This document shows, piece by piece, positions 6,814-14,109 of a stretch of 31,756 bases of DNA. Source of the DNA: Avimicrobium caecorum (GTDB lineage: Bacteria; Bacillota; Clostridia; Oscillospirales; Ruminococcaceae); contig CAJFNJ010000006.1 in NCBI GenBank assembly GCA_904394705.1, positions 1 to 31,756 on the forward strand. Direction: 5' to 3'. The position numbers were made by a program, and so were the translations under genes. Each line of letters begins with the position of its first letter. The first letter of the stretch is position 1. The notes under the pieces are model-generated. The model was not told the origin of the DNA, did not search any database, and worked only from the letters and a program-made list of their open reading frames with translations.

Positions 6814-6980
6814 TTAGATGAAAGGCCCCTCGGTTTTGTGGAAAGCGCCTGATTTTTCCCGGGGGATTCCGGTGAAAAGCCGAAATTTTCCAGACCGGGC
6901 ATCAATCCGGGCTGTTTTGCACACAGATGGGGTGAAAGGCCGGGAACCGATGTCCCGGCAGCGAAAGGAGCGAGGTTTTT

Positions 6981-7700
6981 ATGAAACATCGACTGTTGGC
7001 ACTGGCGGCAGCAGGTGCGCTGTGCCTGTCCCTGTGCGGATTTTCCGGCACACAGCCGCTGCCTGATACCATTACAGTACAGGGCACCGGAATTGTGGAA
7101 GCCCGTCCGGATCAGACAAAATTCACCGCTGGCGTGAATGTGGTAAAACCCACTGCCGCCGAGGCAGTTTCCGCCGGCAATGAGATGGCGGCCGGAGTGC
7201 GTCAGGCCCTGATGGATGCCGGGGTTCCGGAGGAGAATATCATCACCGATGGCCTCTGGCTCTGGGAGCACTATACCTATACCAATTACACCAGCTACCG
7301 GGACGGCTATGAATACCGGGTGAGCTTCACCGTCAAGGTGCCGGAGGGAACCGAAGCCGGGGCTGTTCTGGATGCGGCAGTGGCAGGCGGAGCCACCTCC
7401 ACCGGAAGCCTGACCCAGACAGTCAGCGATGCCGGGGATCTCTATACCGAGGCATTGGGCGCCGCTGTGGAAAGTGCCCGGCAGTCGGCGGAAAAGCTGG
7501 CGGCAGCTTCGGGCAAGACCGTAGGCAAGGCGCTGTATATCACCGAGTCGGGCTATGGCGTAGCCGAGGAGACCGAGCGCAACAACCCTGATACAGGCGG
7601 CGGATATTTTGCGTCGGATTCCGCTCAGGAGACCACACCGATCCTGCCGGGACTGGAACAGGTGGAAGCCCAGGTAGAGATTGTCTTTGAGCTGGTATAA
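6981..7700 (+). CDS. SIMPL (DUF541) domain secreted protein
   Basis: A 239-residue exported protein. The N-terminal signal peptide has a hydrophobic core up to about residue 24. A Cys follows it, but LSLC is a poor lipobox, so it may be simply secreted. The SIMPL domain begins ITVQGTGIVEARPDQTKF and ends VEAQVEIVFEL, the usual first and last strands of the family. SIMPL proteins form ring-like oligomers in some species, and their role is poorly defined. AAAGGAG lies 10 nt before the ATG. A paralogue follows after 13 nt. Confidence 0.88.
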   Translation: MKHRLLALAAAGALCLSLCGFSGTQPLPDTITVQGTGIVEARPDQTKFTAGVNVVKPTAAEAVSAGNEMAAGVRQALMDAGVPEENIITDGLWLWEHYTYTNYTSYRDGYEYRVSFTVKVPEGTEAGAVLDAAVAGGATSTGSLTQTVSDAGDLYTEALGAAVESARQSAEKLAAASGKTVGKALYITESGYGVAEETERNNPDTGGGYFASDSAQETTPILPGLEQVEAQVEIVFELV

Positions 7701-7713
7701 GGAGGGGATCAGA

Positions 7714-8397
7714 ATGAAACAGAGGATCATAGCCCTGCTGACCACCGGGCTTCTGATACTGAGCCTGGCGGGCTGTGCAGCACAGAATTCAACCGCCCAG
7801 ACCCTGCCGGAGAGTGTGACCGCCGGAGGCAGCGGCAAGGCGACTGCCGCAGCGGATATTGCCCAGCTCACCCTGGGAGTGGAGACAGAAGGCGCTACCA
7901 CAGAGGCGGCGCGCGAGAAGAATGCGGAAGCGGTCCAGGCGGCGGTGGACTTCCTCACCGGTATGGGCGTGGCGGAATCGGACATCAAGACCGAGCGCAT
8001 CTATCTGGGCGAACAGTATGACGGCGGCTATCAGATGTCCACCCGGATGACCGTGCTGGTCCGGGAGGTGGACCGTGCCGGCGAAGCCATTGACGGCGTA
8101 GTAAATGCGGGTGTCAACAGCATCTACGATGTGGAATACGGCGTGGCAGATGAGGCAGCTCTGTATGAGCAGGCGCTGGAGAACGCCGCGGCTGACGCAA
8201 AGGAGTCGGCTCAGAAGATGGCGGAAGCAGCCGGACGCACCCTGGGCGATGTGATCTCGGTGGAGGAGAGCTCCTATGGCGGAGCGACACTGGTGCGCCA
8301 GCAGGCAGAGGACGGCAGCTTTACCGATGCCACCCTTTCGGCGCCCGGCGACCTGAGTGTCACAGCGGAAGTCCGTGTAATCTACGAGCTGAAGTGA
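7714..8397 (+). CDS. SIMPL (DUF541) domain lipoprotein
   Basis: A 227-residue paralogue of the preceding protein, in the same operon. Here the signal peptide ends in a proper lipobox, LAGC, with Cys21, so it should be anchored to the outer face of the membrane. The domain starts SVTAGGSGKATAAADIAQL and ends VTAEVRVIYELK. The start is set by GGAGGGG at 7701-7707, while an upstream in-frame codon lies inside the previous gene. One secreted and one lipid-anchored copy suggest two partners of one complex, which is inference. Confidence 0.88.
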   Translation: MKQRIIALLTTGLLILSLAGCAAQNSTAQTLPESVTAGGSGKATAAADIAQLTLGVETEGATTEAAREKNAEAVQAAVDFLTGMGVAESDIKTERIYLGEQYDGGYQMSTRMTVLVREVDRAGEAIDGVVNAGVNSIYDVEYGVADEAALYEQALENAAADAKESAQKMAEAAGRTLGDVISVEESSYGGATLVRQQAEDGSFTDATLSAPGDLSVTAEVRVIYELK

Positions 8398-8420
8398 CCC
8401 CCGGTACAGCAGCTGTAAAT

Positions 8421-8880
8421 GGAAAAAAATCCCCGGCATTCCAGAGCGAGTGCCGGGGCTTTTCAGATGAGGGCGGTTTGCCCGGCGCGGTGCGTCCTTG
8501 CAGCAGTGCGCCGGGGGTGAGCGGGTCGGTGAGCAGACCGCCTGCGCCCGCCAAAAGCCCGCATAGGGGAGAGTTTTCCACCTTTTGCGGCAGCTGCTGT
8601 GGAAAGTGGAAGCACCCCTCCGGTATGGTCTCCATCTGAGCGGAGCAGAAAAATCCCCGGCATTCCAGTGCGAATGCCGGGGAGTTTCCGATGGGGGCAG
8701 TTTGCCCGGTGCAGTGCGCCCTTGCGGCAGTGCGCCGGAAGCAAGCGGGGCGGGCAAGCCGGACCAGTTGACCCCAGTGCTGTCGGCTGGCACTGTGATG
8801 GGGAGAGCCGGGTGTGTAAAAAGCCGCAGCGTGCAGACTTTTCCACACTTTGCGGGCCTCCCGGTGGAAAACAGAGGGCG
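8421..8880. repeat. duplicated intergenic segment (two copies, about 200 bp each)
   Basis: Sequence from about 8425 recurs from about 8649, offset 224 bases. It includes the CCCCGGCATTCCAG hairpin, the GGCGGTTTGCCCGG-like block and the CAGTGCGCCGG block. After an insertion of about 40 bases in copy two, a second shared block (TTTTCCAC at 8574 and 8839, with GTGGAAA downstream) is offset 265 bases. The stem TTTTCCAC/GTGGAAA is kept in both while its loop differs. No gene is convincing in this stretch. Confidence 0.7.
8422..8466 (+). terminator. terminator of the SIMPL operon
   Basis: CCCCGGCA and TGCCGGGG form a perfect 8-bp stem, followed by CTTTT. The same hairpin is repeated at 8655-8686 within the duplicated segment. 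Confidence 0.75.
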
Positions 8881-8892
8881 CGCCGGGGACAG

Positions 8893-8928
8893 AAAAAACC
8901 GGCTGTCCCAGTGGAACAGCCGGTTTTG
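8893..8928 (-). terminator. terminator of proC
   Basis: AACCGGCTGT and ACAGCCGGTT form a 10-bp stem, with six T after it on the minus strand. It lies just past the proC stop at 8940. Confidence 0.85.
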
Positions 8929-8939
8929 AACAGACAGAC

Positions 8940-9722
8940 TCAGGCGTTGTGGCTGGCGGCGTCGATGGCGTCGATCATCGCGGCACGGACACCGGCGTCC
9001 TCCATGGCACGGATGCCGCGGATGGTAGTGCCGCCGGGCGAGCAGACATTGTCCTTGAGCGCACCGGGGTGCAGGCCGCTTTCCAGCAGCATTTTGCCGG
9101 CGCCGATCACTGTCTGGGCAGCCAGCTCATAAGCCAGCTGACGGGGCACGCCATGATAGACAGCGCCGTCTGCCAGACCCTCCATGATGAGGTAGATGAA
9201 GGCCGGGCCGCAGCCGGTGAGGGTGGAAGCGCCGTTCATCAGCTTCTGGGGCACCACCCGGTACTGACCGATGGCCGAGAACAGCTCCCGGACATACTCC
9301 TGCTCCTCCTGGGTGAAGGTGCTGCCCTCTTCCGCGATTGCCATGCCTTCGCCCACCATGCAGGGGGTATTGGGGATCACGAACATCACACGGGCCGATT
9401 CCGGCAGCAGGGCACGCAGCTTTTCGGTGGTCCAGCCCGAAGCAATGGACAGCACAGCCTTGCCGCAGAGGGCATCGCCCATTTCTGCCACAACGCTCTC
9501 CACCACATTGGGCTTTACTGCCAGCAGGACCATATCGGCCTGACGGGCAGCTTCCGCAGCGGAGACAGCGGCGGTGATGCCGGTTTCAGCGGCAACCTCC
9601 GCCAGACGCACGGTATTGATGTCATAAGCGGACACATGAGCGGGATTGAAGAATCCACGGTCACAGCCGCCCTTGAGAATGGCATAGGCCATATTGCCCA
9701 TACCGATGAATGCCAGTTTCAT
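8940..9722 (-). CDS. proC: pyrroline-5-carboxylate reductase
   Basis: A 260-residue cytosolic enzyme that makes the last step of proline synthesis, reducing pyrroline-5-carboxylate with NAD(P)H. The Rossmann nucleotide motif GMGNMA is at residues 7-12, and VLLAVKPNVV follows in the expected place. The C-terminal signature region includes ESGLHPGALKDNVCSPGGTT, which holds the substrate-binding loop. Length is typical of the family. An open frame extends upstream, but AAGGAGG before 9722 fixes this start. It stands alone, with its own TTGTGT-17-TATAAT promoter and terminator. No other proline genes are adjacent. Confidence 0.95.
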   Translation of the reverse strand: MKLAFIGMGNMAYAILKGGCDRGFFNPAHVSAYDINTVRLAEVAAETGITAAVSAAEAARQADMVLLAVKPNVVESVVAEMGDALCGKAVLSIASGWTTEKLRALLPESARVMFVIPNTPCMVGEGMAIAEEGSTFTQEEQEYVRELFSAIGQYRVVPQKLMNGASTLTGCGPAFIYLIMEGLADGAVYHGVPRQLAYELAAQTVIGAGKMLLESGLHPGALKDNVCSPGGTTIRGIRAMEDAGVRAAMIDAIDAASHNA

Positions 9723-9776
9723 AGTTGAGTTCCTCCTTGTGGGGTGACAGACGTGTCTTTTCCCTTTACAAGGCTC

Positions 9777-9805
9777 ATTATACCAGTCCTGACACTGAAA
9801 CACAA
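9777..9805 (-). promoter_or_regulatory. promoter of proC
   Basis: Minus strand TTGTGT (9805-9800), 17 bases, then perfect TATAAT (9782-9777) preceded by TG. It lies in the gap between spoIIID and proC. Confidence 0.7.
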
Positions 9806-9810
9806 GGCAG

Positions 9811-10074
9811 TCACATCTGACTGTCCCGCAGACGGCTGTATTTTTCCCGGGTGGCTTCACCGCCCCGGAGATGGCGTTCGTCCCGGTTTTTCATCAGTAC
9901 GGCATGGACACTCTCCCACAGTTCCGGACTCAGCCGGGACAGGCGTTCGGTGACATCCTTATGCACCAGACTCTTGGAAAAGCCAAAGGCAGCAGCGGTA
10001 CTGCGCACCGTAGCGCCATGGTCAACAATATATTGCCCCAGCATCAGGGCACGGTCTTCCGGGATCCCTTTCAT
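9811..10074 (-). CDS. spoIIID: sporulation transcription factor SpoIIID
   Basis: An 87-residue DNA-binding protein of the mother-cell sporulation cascade. The helix-turn-helix spans about residues 23-43 (TVRSTAAAFGFSKSLVHKD), followed by VTERL and the C-terminal hallmark HLRGGEATREKY (residues 68-79). Both regions match SpoIIID of Bacillus and clostridia. The frame is open to 10104, but GGAGGAGG upstream and the homologue's length favour the ATG at 10074. Its presence indicates that the organism can form endospores or descends from one that did. A possible sigma-E promoter lies upstream. Confidence 0.93.
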   Translation of the reverse strand: MKGIPEDRALMLGQYIVDHGATVRSTAAAFGFSKSLVHKDVTERLSRLSPELWESVHAVLMKNRDERHLRGGEATREKYSRLRDSQM

Positions 10075-10113
10075 GGCGGAAATAACCTCCTCCGAAAACA
10101 TCATTCTGTTCTG

Positions 10114-10143
10114 AATGTATGCGGAGGCATCGGAGGGATATGC
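10114..10143 (-). promoter_or_regulatory. candidate sigma-E-type promoter of spoIIID
   Basis: Minus strand GCATAT (10143-10138), then CATACATT (10121-10114) after 16 bases. Sigma-E promoters use an ATA-centred -35 and CATACA-T at -10, and Bacillus spoIIID is sigma-E dependent. Confidence 0.5.
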
Positions 10144-10165
10144 CCATTTTTGGTGCAGAAATCCC

Positions 10166-10195
10166 TTGCGGAAGCCGGGCCGGATTTGATATAGT
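10166..10195 (+). promoter_or_regulatory. promoter of the nucleoside hydrolase gene
   Basis: TTGCGG (10166-10171), 18 bases, TATAGT (10190-10195), 46 bases before the ATG. Confidence 0.65.
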
Positions 10196-10241
10196 AGGAA
10201 TCAGATGCGGCAGTTCTGCCAATAAGGAGGAAGATAGATCC

Positions 10242-11201
10242 ATGCGTAAGATCATTATTGACACCGATCCCGGCATTGATGATGCAGCAGCCATTGCCAT
10301 TGCCATGTTCAGTCCCGAACTGGATGTCCAGCTGATCACCACCGTATCCGGCAATGTGAGCGTGGAAAAAACCACCCACAACGCCCTGCGTCTGATGACC
10401 CTGTGGAATGCCGGAGTTCCGGTGGCGGCAGGTGCTTCCCGGTCGCTGACCGGCATGCAGTATGATGCCGGCGATACCCATGGCGAATCGGGCATGGACG
10501 GCTTTGCCTTTGATGAGGTGACAGTGCAGCCGGTGAAGCTCCATGCGGTGGAGGCCATGCGCCGGGTATTGGAGCGCAGTGAGGAGAAGGTCACTCTGGT
10601 GCCCATCGGCCCGCTGACCAATCTGGCCCTGCTCTTTGTCCAGTATCCTGAGGTCAAGGAGAAGATCGAGGAGATCGTCCTCATGGGCGGCGCTTTTCTC
10701 CGGGGCAACATCACCCCGGCAGCCGAGTTCAACATCTATGTGGACCCCGAGGCAGCAGATATTGTGTTCCGTTCCGGCCTGCCCATTGTGATGTGCGGTC
10801 TGGAGCTGGCAAATATGGCCCGGATCACCGGCCCCATGGTGGATGCGGTCCGGGGCAATAACCCCACCGCCGAGATGATCTACCGGCTGTTCGAGCACTA
10901 CCGGGACGGCGATATGGAGAGCGGGCTCAATATGTTCGACTCCACCGCCGTGGCCTACCTGCTGGCACCGGAGCTCTACACCGCTGTGGACTGCTTTGTG
11001 GGTGTCGAAACCGCTTCCCCGCTCACCCGCGGCATGACCGTCTGCGACCTTGACAACCGCCTGGGTCGGACCCCCAATGTGAAGGTCTGCACCGCTGTGG
11101 ACCCCGCCGGATTCCAGAAGCTGTTCATCGATGCCCTGGCTTCGGCAAACGGCGTTCCCGAGAACCCCACCGCCGCCATGTGGCTCTATGACGAAGTCTG
11201 A
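10242..11201 (+). CDS. nucleoside hydrolase (inosine/uridine-preferring family)
   Basis: A 319-residue enzyme that should split ribonucleosides into base and ribose. The calcium-binding signature DTDPGIDDA is at residues 7-15, and the second conserved regions are VPIGPLTNLAL and FNIYVDPEAADIVF. The late catalytic motif, often HD, reads MFDSTAVAYLL here: Asp233 is kept, but the preceding residue is Phe232 rather than His. That could change substrate choice among the RihA/B/C-type enzymes. AAGGAGG precedes the ATG. It is a single gene ended by a strong terminator. No nucleoside transporter is adjacent. Confidence 0.9.
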   Translation: MRKIIIDTDPGIDDAAAIAIAMFSPELDVQLITTVSGNVSVEKTTHNALRLMTLWNAGVPVAAGASRSLTGMQYDAGDTHGESGMDGFAFDEVTVQPVKLHAVEAMRRVLERSEEKVTLVPIGPLTNLALLFVQYPEVKEKIEEIVLMGGAFLRGNITPAAEFNIYVDPEAADIVFRSGLPIVMCGLELANMARITGPMVDAVRGNNPTAEMIYRLFEHYRDGDMESGLNMFDSTAVAYLLAPELYTAVDCFVGVETASPLTRGMTVCDLDNRLGRTPNVKVCTAVDPAGFQKLFIDALASANGVPENPTAAMWLYDEV

Positions 11202-11227
11202 TCCGTCCGGTTCCCGTACATGAAAAC

Positions 11228-11272
11228 ACCCCCGCCGCACGGCATGACCTGTGCGGCGGGGGTATTTGTTTT
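11228..11272 (+). terminator. terminator of the nucleoside hydrolase gene
   Basis: ACCCCCGCCGCAC and GTGCGGCGGGGGT make a perfect 13-bp stem, followed by a T-rich tail. The remaining gap to 11415 shows nothing I can name. Confidence 0.85.
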
Positions 11273-11415
11273 GGGGCGGTATTGCCCATGCAGCGGGGAA
11301 TCCCTGCCGCTGCCCGGAAGCCCGCCGGGCAGTGTGCCAGCACCGGAGAAAATGCCATCTTCCCGGCACGCTCCTTGCCCTGAGTATGCGGAAAGCCCGC
11401 CTGCCTCTGCGCTCC

Positions 11416-11466
11416 CAAACAAAAACGCCGCCTTCGTCCGGGAAAACCCGGCAGAGGGCGGCGTGC
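11416..11466 (-). terminator. terminator of the binding-protein gene
   Basis: ACGCCGCC and GGCGGCGT enclose an inner CCGGG/CCCGG hairpin. On the minus strand the stem is followed by TTTTT, just past the stop at 11475. Confidence 0.85.
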
Positions 11467-11474
11467 TGTTTTTA

Positions 11475-12551
11475 TCAGGCTGCGGAGGAACTCTCCTCTT
11501 CGCTGCTGGTCTGGGACTCCGCTTCGTCCGGATTCTCCGGCTCGGTGGTCTCCGGCTCAGCGGTATCCTCCTCGTCGGGGATATAGCCCATCGAGGCAGG
11601 AGAGCTCTCCCAGGGCTGACCCGGCTCATTGTGGACAAAGCTCTCGGGATAGAGGAGCTTCCCCATAGTCCAGAGGGTATCCAGCAGGTCGGGGCTCTGG
11701 CGTTCCAGGTTCTCCGGGTCGATCTCATAGATGGCTCCGGCCTTGCCTGCGTTGGTGGTCTTGTAGCAGCTCGAGGCGGCAATGGTCTCCCCGGAGATCA
11801 TACCGTTATAGAAGATCACATCGGGGTTGAGATCCACTTCCTTCTCCTGGGGGTAGGAGTAGTTGGTGTAGTCCGCGCCCCAGTTCTGGGTTCCGAGAAG
11901 CTCGAGGATATACCCCTCAAAGCTGTCGCCGGTGGCGATCTGCAAAAGGTCGCCGGCTACATAGACAGTGGAGATATTCTTCTCTCCGGCGGCGTCCAGG
12001 CAGGACTGGATCTCAGCGAGTTTGTGGTCAAAGGGCACGAGGTATTCCTCTGCCATTTTGGCGCCGGTCTCCTCGCCATAGAGCAGCCGGAACAGATCCA
12101 CATAGTTCTGCCGCACCCCTTCCAGATCCGAGGCGGGAGGGATCACCACAAAGTCGATGTTGGCCTGCTGGAGCTCCAGAGCCACCGCGTCGGTGGGCTG
12201 GGCAGTCATCAGCACCAGATCAGCGCCCAGTTCCTTGATGGCGTCAATATCCGGAAGCTGCTGGGTACCGGCCCGGGGATATTCATAGTATTCCAGGTCA
12301 CCGGGCTGGGCAGGCAGGTCGCAGTAATCGCTGATGGCTACCACCCGTCCGGCAATCTGCAGCTGGAACAGGGTATCGGTGAGGGCCGGAGCCAGGCTCA
12401 CCACCTTTTTGGGACGGTGATCCACCACGGTATCCGCCACATGCACCGGATAGTCATTGGCAGTGGTCTGTGTATCCTCCTGTTTGCAGGAGGTGAGGGT
12501 AAAGATGCAGACGGCAGTCAGAGCCGCTGCAATCAGTCGGGTCAGTTTCAT
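11475..12551 (-). CDS. ABC transporter substrate-binding lipoprotein (Fe-siderophore/cobalamin type)
   Basis: A 358-residue lipoprotein. The signal ends in lipobox LTSC with Cys22. The folded part opens KVVSLAPALTDTLFQL and has IDAIKELGADLVLMT, both typical of class III binding proteins (BtuF/FhuD/TroA-like helical-backbone type). The ligand could be a metal chelate or corrinoid and cannot be told. The last 35-40 residues are a disordered acidic Ser/Thr/Glu tail, unusual at this end of such proteins. No ABC permease or ATPase is next to it, so it is an orphan here. AAAGGAA lies 10 nt before the ATG. The promoter is TTGACA-17-TAAAAT. Confidence 0.85.
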   Translation of the reverse strand: MKLTRLIAAALTAVCIFTLTSCKQEDTQTTANDYPVHVADTVVDHRPKKVVSLAPALTDTLFQLQIAGRVVAISDYCDLPAQPGDLEYYEYPRAGTQQLPDIDAIKELGADLVLMTAQPTDAVALELQQANIDFVVIPPASDLEGVRQNYVDLFRLLYGEETGAKMAEEYLVPFDHKLAEIQSCLDAAGEKNISTVYVAGDLLQIATGDSFEGYILELLGTQNWGADYTNYSYPQEKEVDLNPDVIFYNGMISGETIAASSCYKTTNAGKAGAIYEIDPENLERQSPDLLDTLWTMGKLLYPESFVHNEPGQPWESSPASMGYIPDEEDTAEPETTEPENPDEAESQTSSEEESSSAA

Positions 12552-12610
12552 AGCGCGTCGGTTCCTTTCATCGGGCCGGGACCACTTCCCGGCAGAGGGT
12601 CGATACCTCT

Positions 12611-12639
12611 ATTTTATAATCCGCGGCGGGGTCTGTCAA
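12611..12639 (-). promoter_or_regulatory. promoter of the binding-protein gene
   Basis: Minus strand perfect TTGACA (12639-12634), 17 bases, TAAAAT (12616-12611), 60 bases before the start codon. Confidence 0.65.
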
Positions 12640-12796
12640 TGAAGAGTCCCATGGAAGCTGTGCCGGAAATGGGACGGATTTCTGCATTTCCCCTGAATTT
12701 TACAAAACCGACACAGTTCCGGAAGAATTTGTCTGTGTGCAGCCGGGGAAATTGTGATAGAATAAGTCCATCATGGGAGGAAAGAAGGTTGGCTTC

Positions 12797-13285
12797 ATGT
12801 CCGGAACAAGGCGCCCGATGCGCTGGCTGCTGCCTCTGGGAGCTGTGCTGCTGTGCATGGGGGCAGTCTGGCTGTTTTCAGCCCAGAGCGGTACCCTCTC
12901 TTCGGGTCTGTCCCGGGGGGTACTGGGTCTGATCGAAACTGAACTCCCCGGGTTCTATGCCCTGCTGGCCCGGTGGGGACGCCCGGAATACCTCCTGCGC
13001 AAACTGGCGCATTTCAGCGAGTATCTCCTGTTGGGGCTGCTCCTCTATGCCCTGCTGCGCCGGAAGTTTTCCCCGGCGGTCTCCGCTCTGCTGGCAGTGA
13101 TGCTGGCGGCGGGCTTTGCCCTCACCGATGAATGGCATCAGCTCTCGGTGCCCGGACGGGACGGCAACCTCCGGGACGTACTCATCGATACGGCAGGAGC
13201 CTTTGCCGGAGCGGTGCTGGGCTGTGTCCTCACCGGCCTGCGGCGGCTTCTTGCCCGGCTCCGGGGGAGAAAACCGGCGGCATAA
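12797..13285 (+). CDS. VanZ-family membrane protein
   Basis: A 162-residue protein with four to five membrane helices. The VanZ signatures are clear: RKLAHFSEY (residues 68-76), DEWHQ (111-115) and PGRDGNLRDVLID (119-131). VanZ gives low-level teicoplanin resistance in enterococci, but most family members are of unknown function and no van genes are nearby. The ATG at 12773 lies before the GGAGG at 12776 and cannot use it, so the ATG at 12797 is preferred. An extended -10 (TGATAGAAT, ending 12763) may be the promoter. Confidence 0.88.
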   Translation: MSGTRRPMRWLLPLGAVLLCMGAVWLFSAQSGTLSSGLSRGVLGLIETELPGFYALLARWGRPEYLLRKLAHFSEYLLLGLLLYALLRRKFSPAVSALLAVMLAAGFALTDEWHQLSVPGRDGNLRDVLIDTAGAFAGAVLGCVLTGLRRLLARLRGRKPAA

Positions 13286-13291
13286 CAGCAG

Positions 13292-13336
13292 AAAAAGAGC
13301 CCGTTCCCCGGCACAGGGGGGACAGGCTCTTTTTTG
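13292..13336. terminator. bidirectional terminator between convergent genes
   Basis: AAAAAGAGCC and GGCTCTTTTTT form the stem with A and T runs. It serves the VanZ gene rightward and the acetyltransferase leftward. Confidence 0.85.
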
Positions 13337-13347
13337 CGGAAAAACAG

Positions 13348-13794
13348 TCACAGTGCCCGGCGCATTGCCACATGGGGCACACCGGCTTCCAGGAACTCCC
13401 CGGATACCGCCTCATAGCCGCAGGCCTCATAGAAGCCCCGGGCAGAACATTTGGCGTCCAGCACCACAGCCGAGAGCCCCTCCGCCCGGAAACGGTTTTC
13501 CACAGCGGCGAGGGTCTGGCGTCCGGCGCCCTGTCCCCGGCAGTCCTTCCGGATGCAGAACCGCTGGAGCCGCAGGGTACCGTCCTCCTGGGGCAGACAG
13601 CGCACCGCGCCGATGTCCCTGCCGTCCCGGGTGATGAGAAAGTGCCGGCATTCCCCGTCCAGACAGTCCCGGCTGTCCCGTTCCACATCGGCGGGGACTC
13701 CCATTTCCCGGGTAAAGACCTCCTGCCGCACCGCAAGACAGCGGTCAAGCAGGTCGGGGGCAGCAGCTTCCAGCAGGGTGATGACAGTTTGCAT
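13348..13794 (-). CDS. GNAT-family N-acetyltransferase (YjcF/ElaA-like)
   Basis: A 148-residue acetyltransferase using acetyl-CoA. The CoA pyrophosphate loop is RKDCRGQGAGR (residues 82-92) with the preceding strand LRLQRFCI. The N-terminal VRQEVFTREMGVP and the end PHVAMRRAL match YjcF/ElaA-type GNAT proteins. The acceptor is unknown. AAAGGAG precedes the ATG at 13794. It is a single gene with a TTGCGC-17-TAGGAT promoter. Confidence 0.88.
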   Translation of the reverse strand: MQTVITLLEAAAPDLLDRCLAVRQEVFTREMGVPADVERDSRDCLDGECRHFLITRDGRDIGAVRCLPQEDGTLRLQRFCIRKDCRGQGAGRQTLAAVENRFRAEGLSAVVLDAKCSARGFYEACGYEAVSGEFLEAGVPHVAMRRAL

Positions 13795-13841
13795 GGGTTC
13801 TCTCTCCTTTTGCCGGCATGGGACCGGCTGATGATGATCCT

Positions 13842-13870
13842 ATCCTACCACACCTGGGAAAAAGGCGCAA
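13842..13870 (-). promoter_or_regulatory. promoter of the acetyltransferase gene
   Basis: Minus strand TTGCGC (13870-13865), 17 bases, TAGGAT (13847-13842). Confidence 0.5.
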
Positions 13871-13908
13871 GAAACCACGGATTTTGCCGGAAAAATTCAC
13901 CGGAAGAT

Positions 13909-13937
13909 TTGAAAGAACCGGGGATATATAGTATAAT
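13909..13937 (+). promoter_or_regulatory. promoter spanning the left edge of repeat copy A
   Basis: TTGAAA (13909-13914), 17 bases, TATAAT (13932-13937). The -35 is in unique sequence and the -10 is inside the repeat element. Confidence 0.55.
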
Positions 13938-14051
13938 AGCCGCTAGACGGCTATGATACTTATTTTTACGGCCGGACGATCCGCAGGTAAGAACCTGCTC
14001 CCGTCCTATTGGCCAATTATACCATTCCGCTGACGCTTCATGGTATAATAG
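13931..14051 (+). repeat. palindromic intergenic element, copy A (121 bp)
   Basis: Three hairpins in a row. The first is GTATAATAGCCG/CGGCTATGATAC. The second is GGCCGGACG...GCAGG/CCTGC...CGTCC-GGCC. The third is ATTATACCAT/ATGGTATAAT (14016-14025 with 14040-14049). The reverse complement of 23764-23883 is nearly the same sequence. Loops differ between copies (TAAGAA against CTTCG in hairpin two) while the stems are kept. The right edge gives an extended -10, TGGTATAAT (14041-14049), 60 bases before the cysteine desulfurase start. It could be a MITE- or REP-like element, and no transposase or clear target duplication is visible. Confidence 0.8.
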
Positions 14052-14109
14052 AACCGTATATGCGCCGGCAGAGGACCGGCAGGCGTTTCAGACTGGGGGA
14101 GAGAGTATT

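Noticed and set aside
6505..6852. 115-residue open frame across the riboswitch
   Set aside because: It runs through the aptamer, both hairpins and the next promoter, with no ribosome site; the RNA structure explains the region better.
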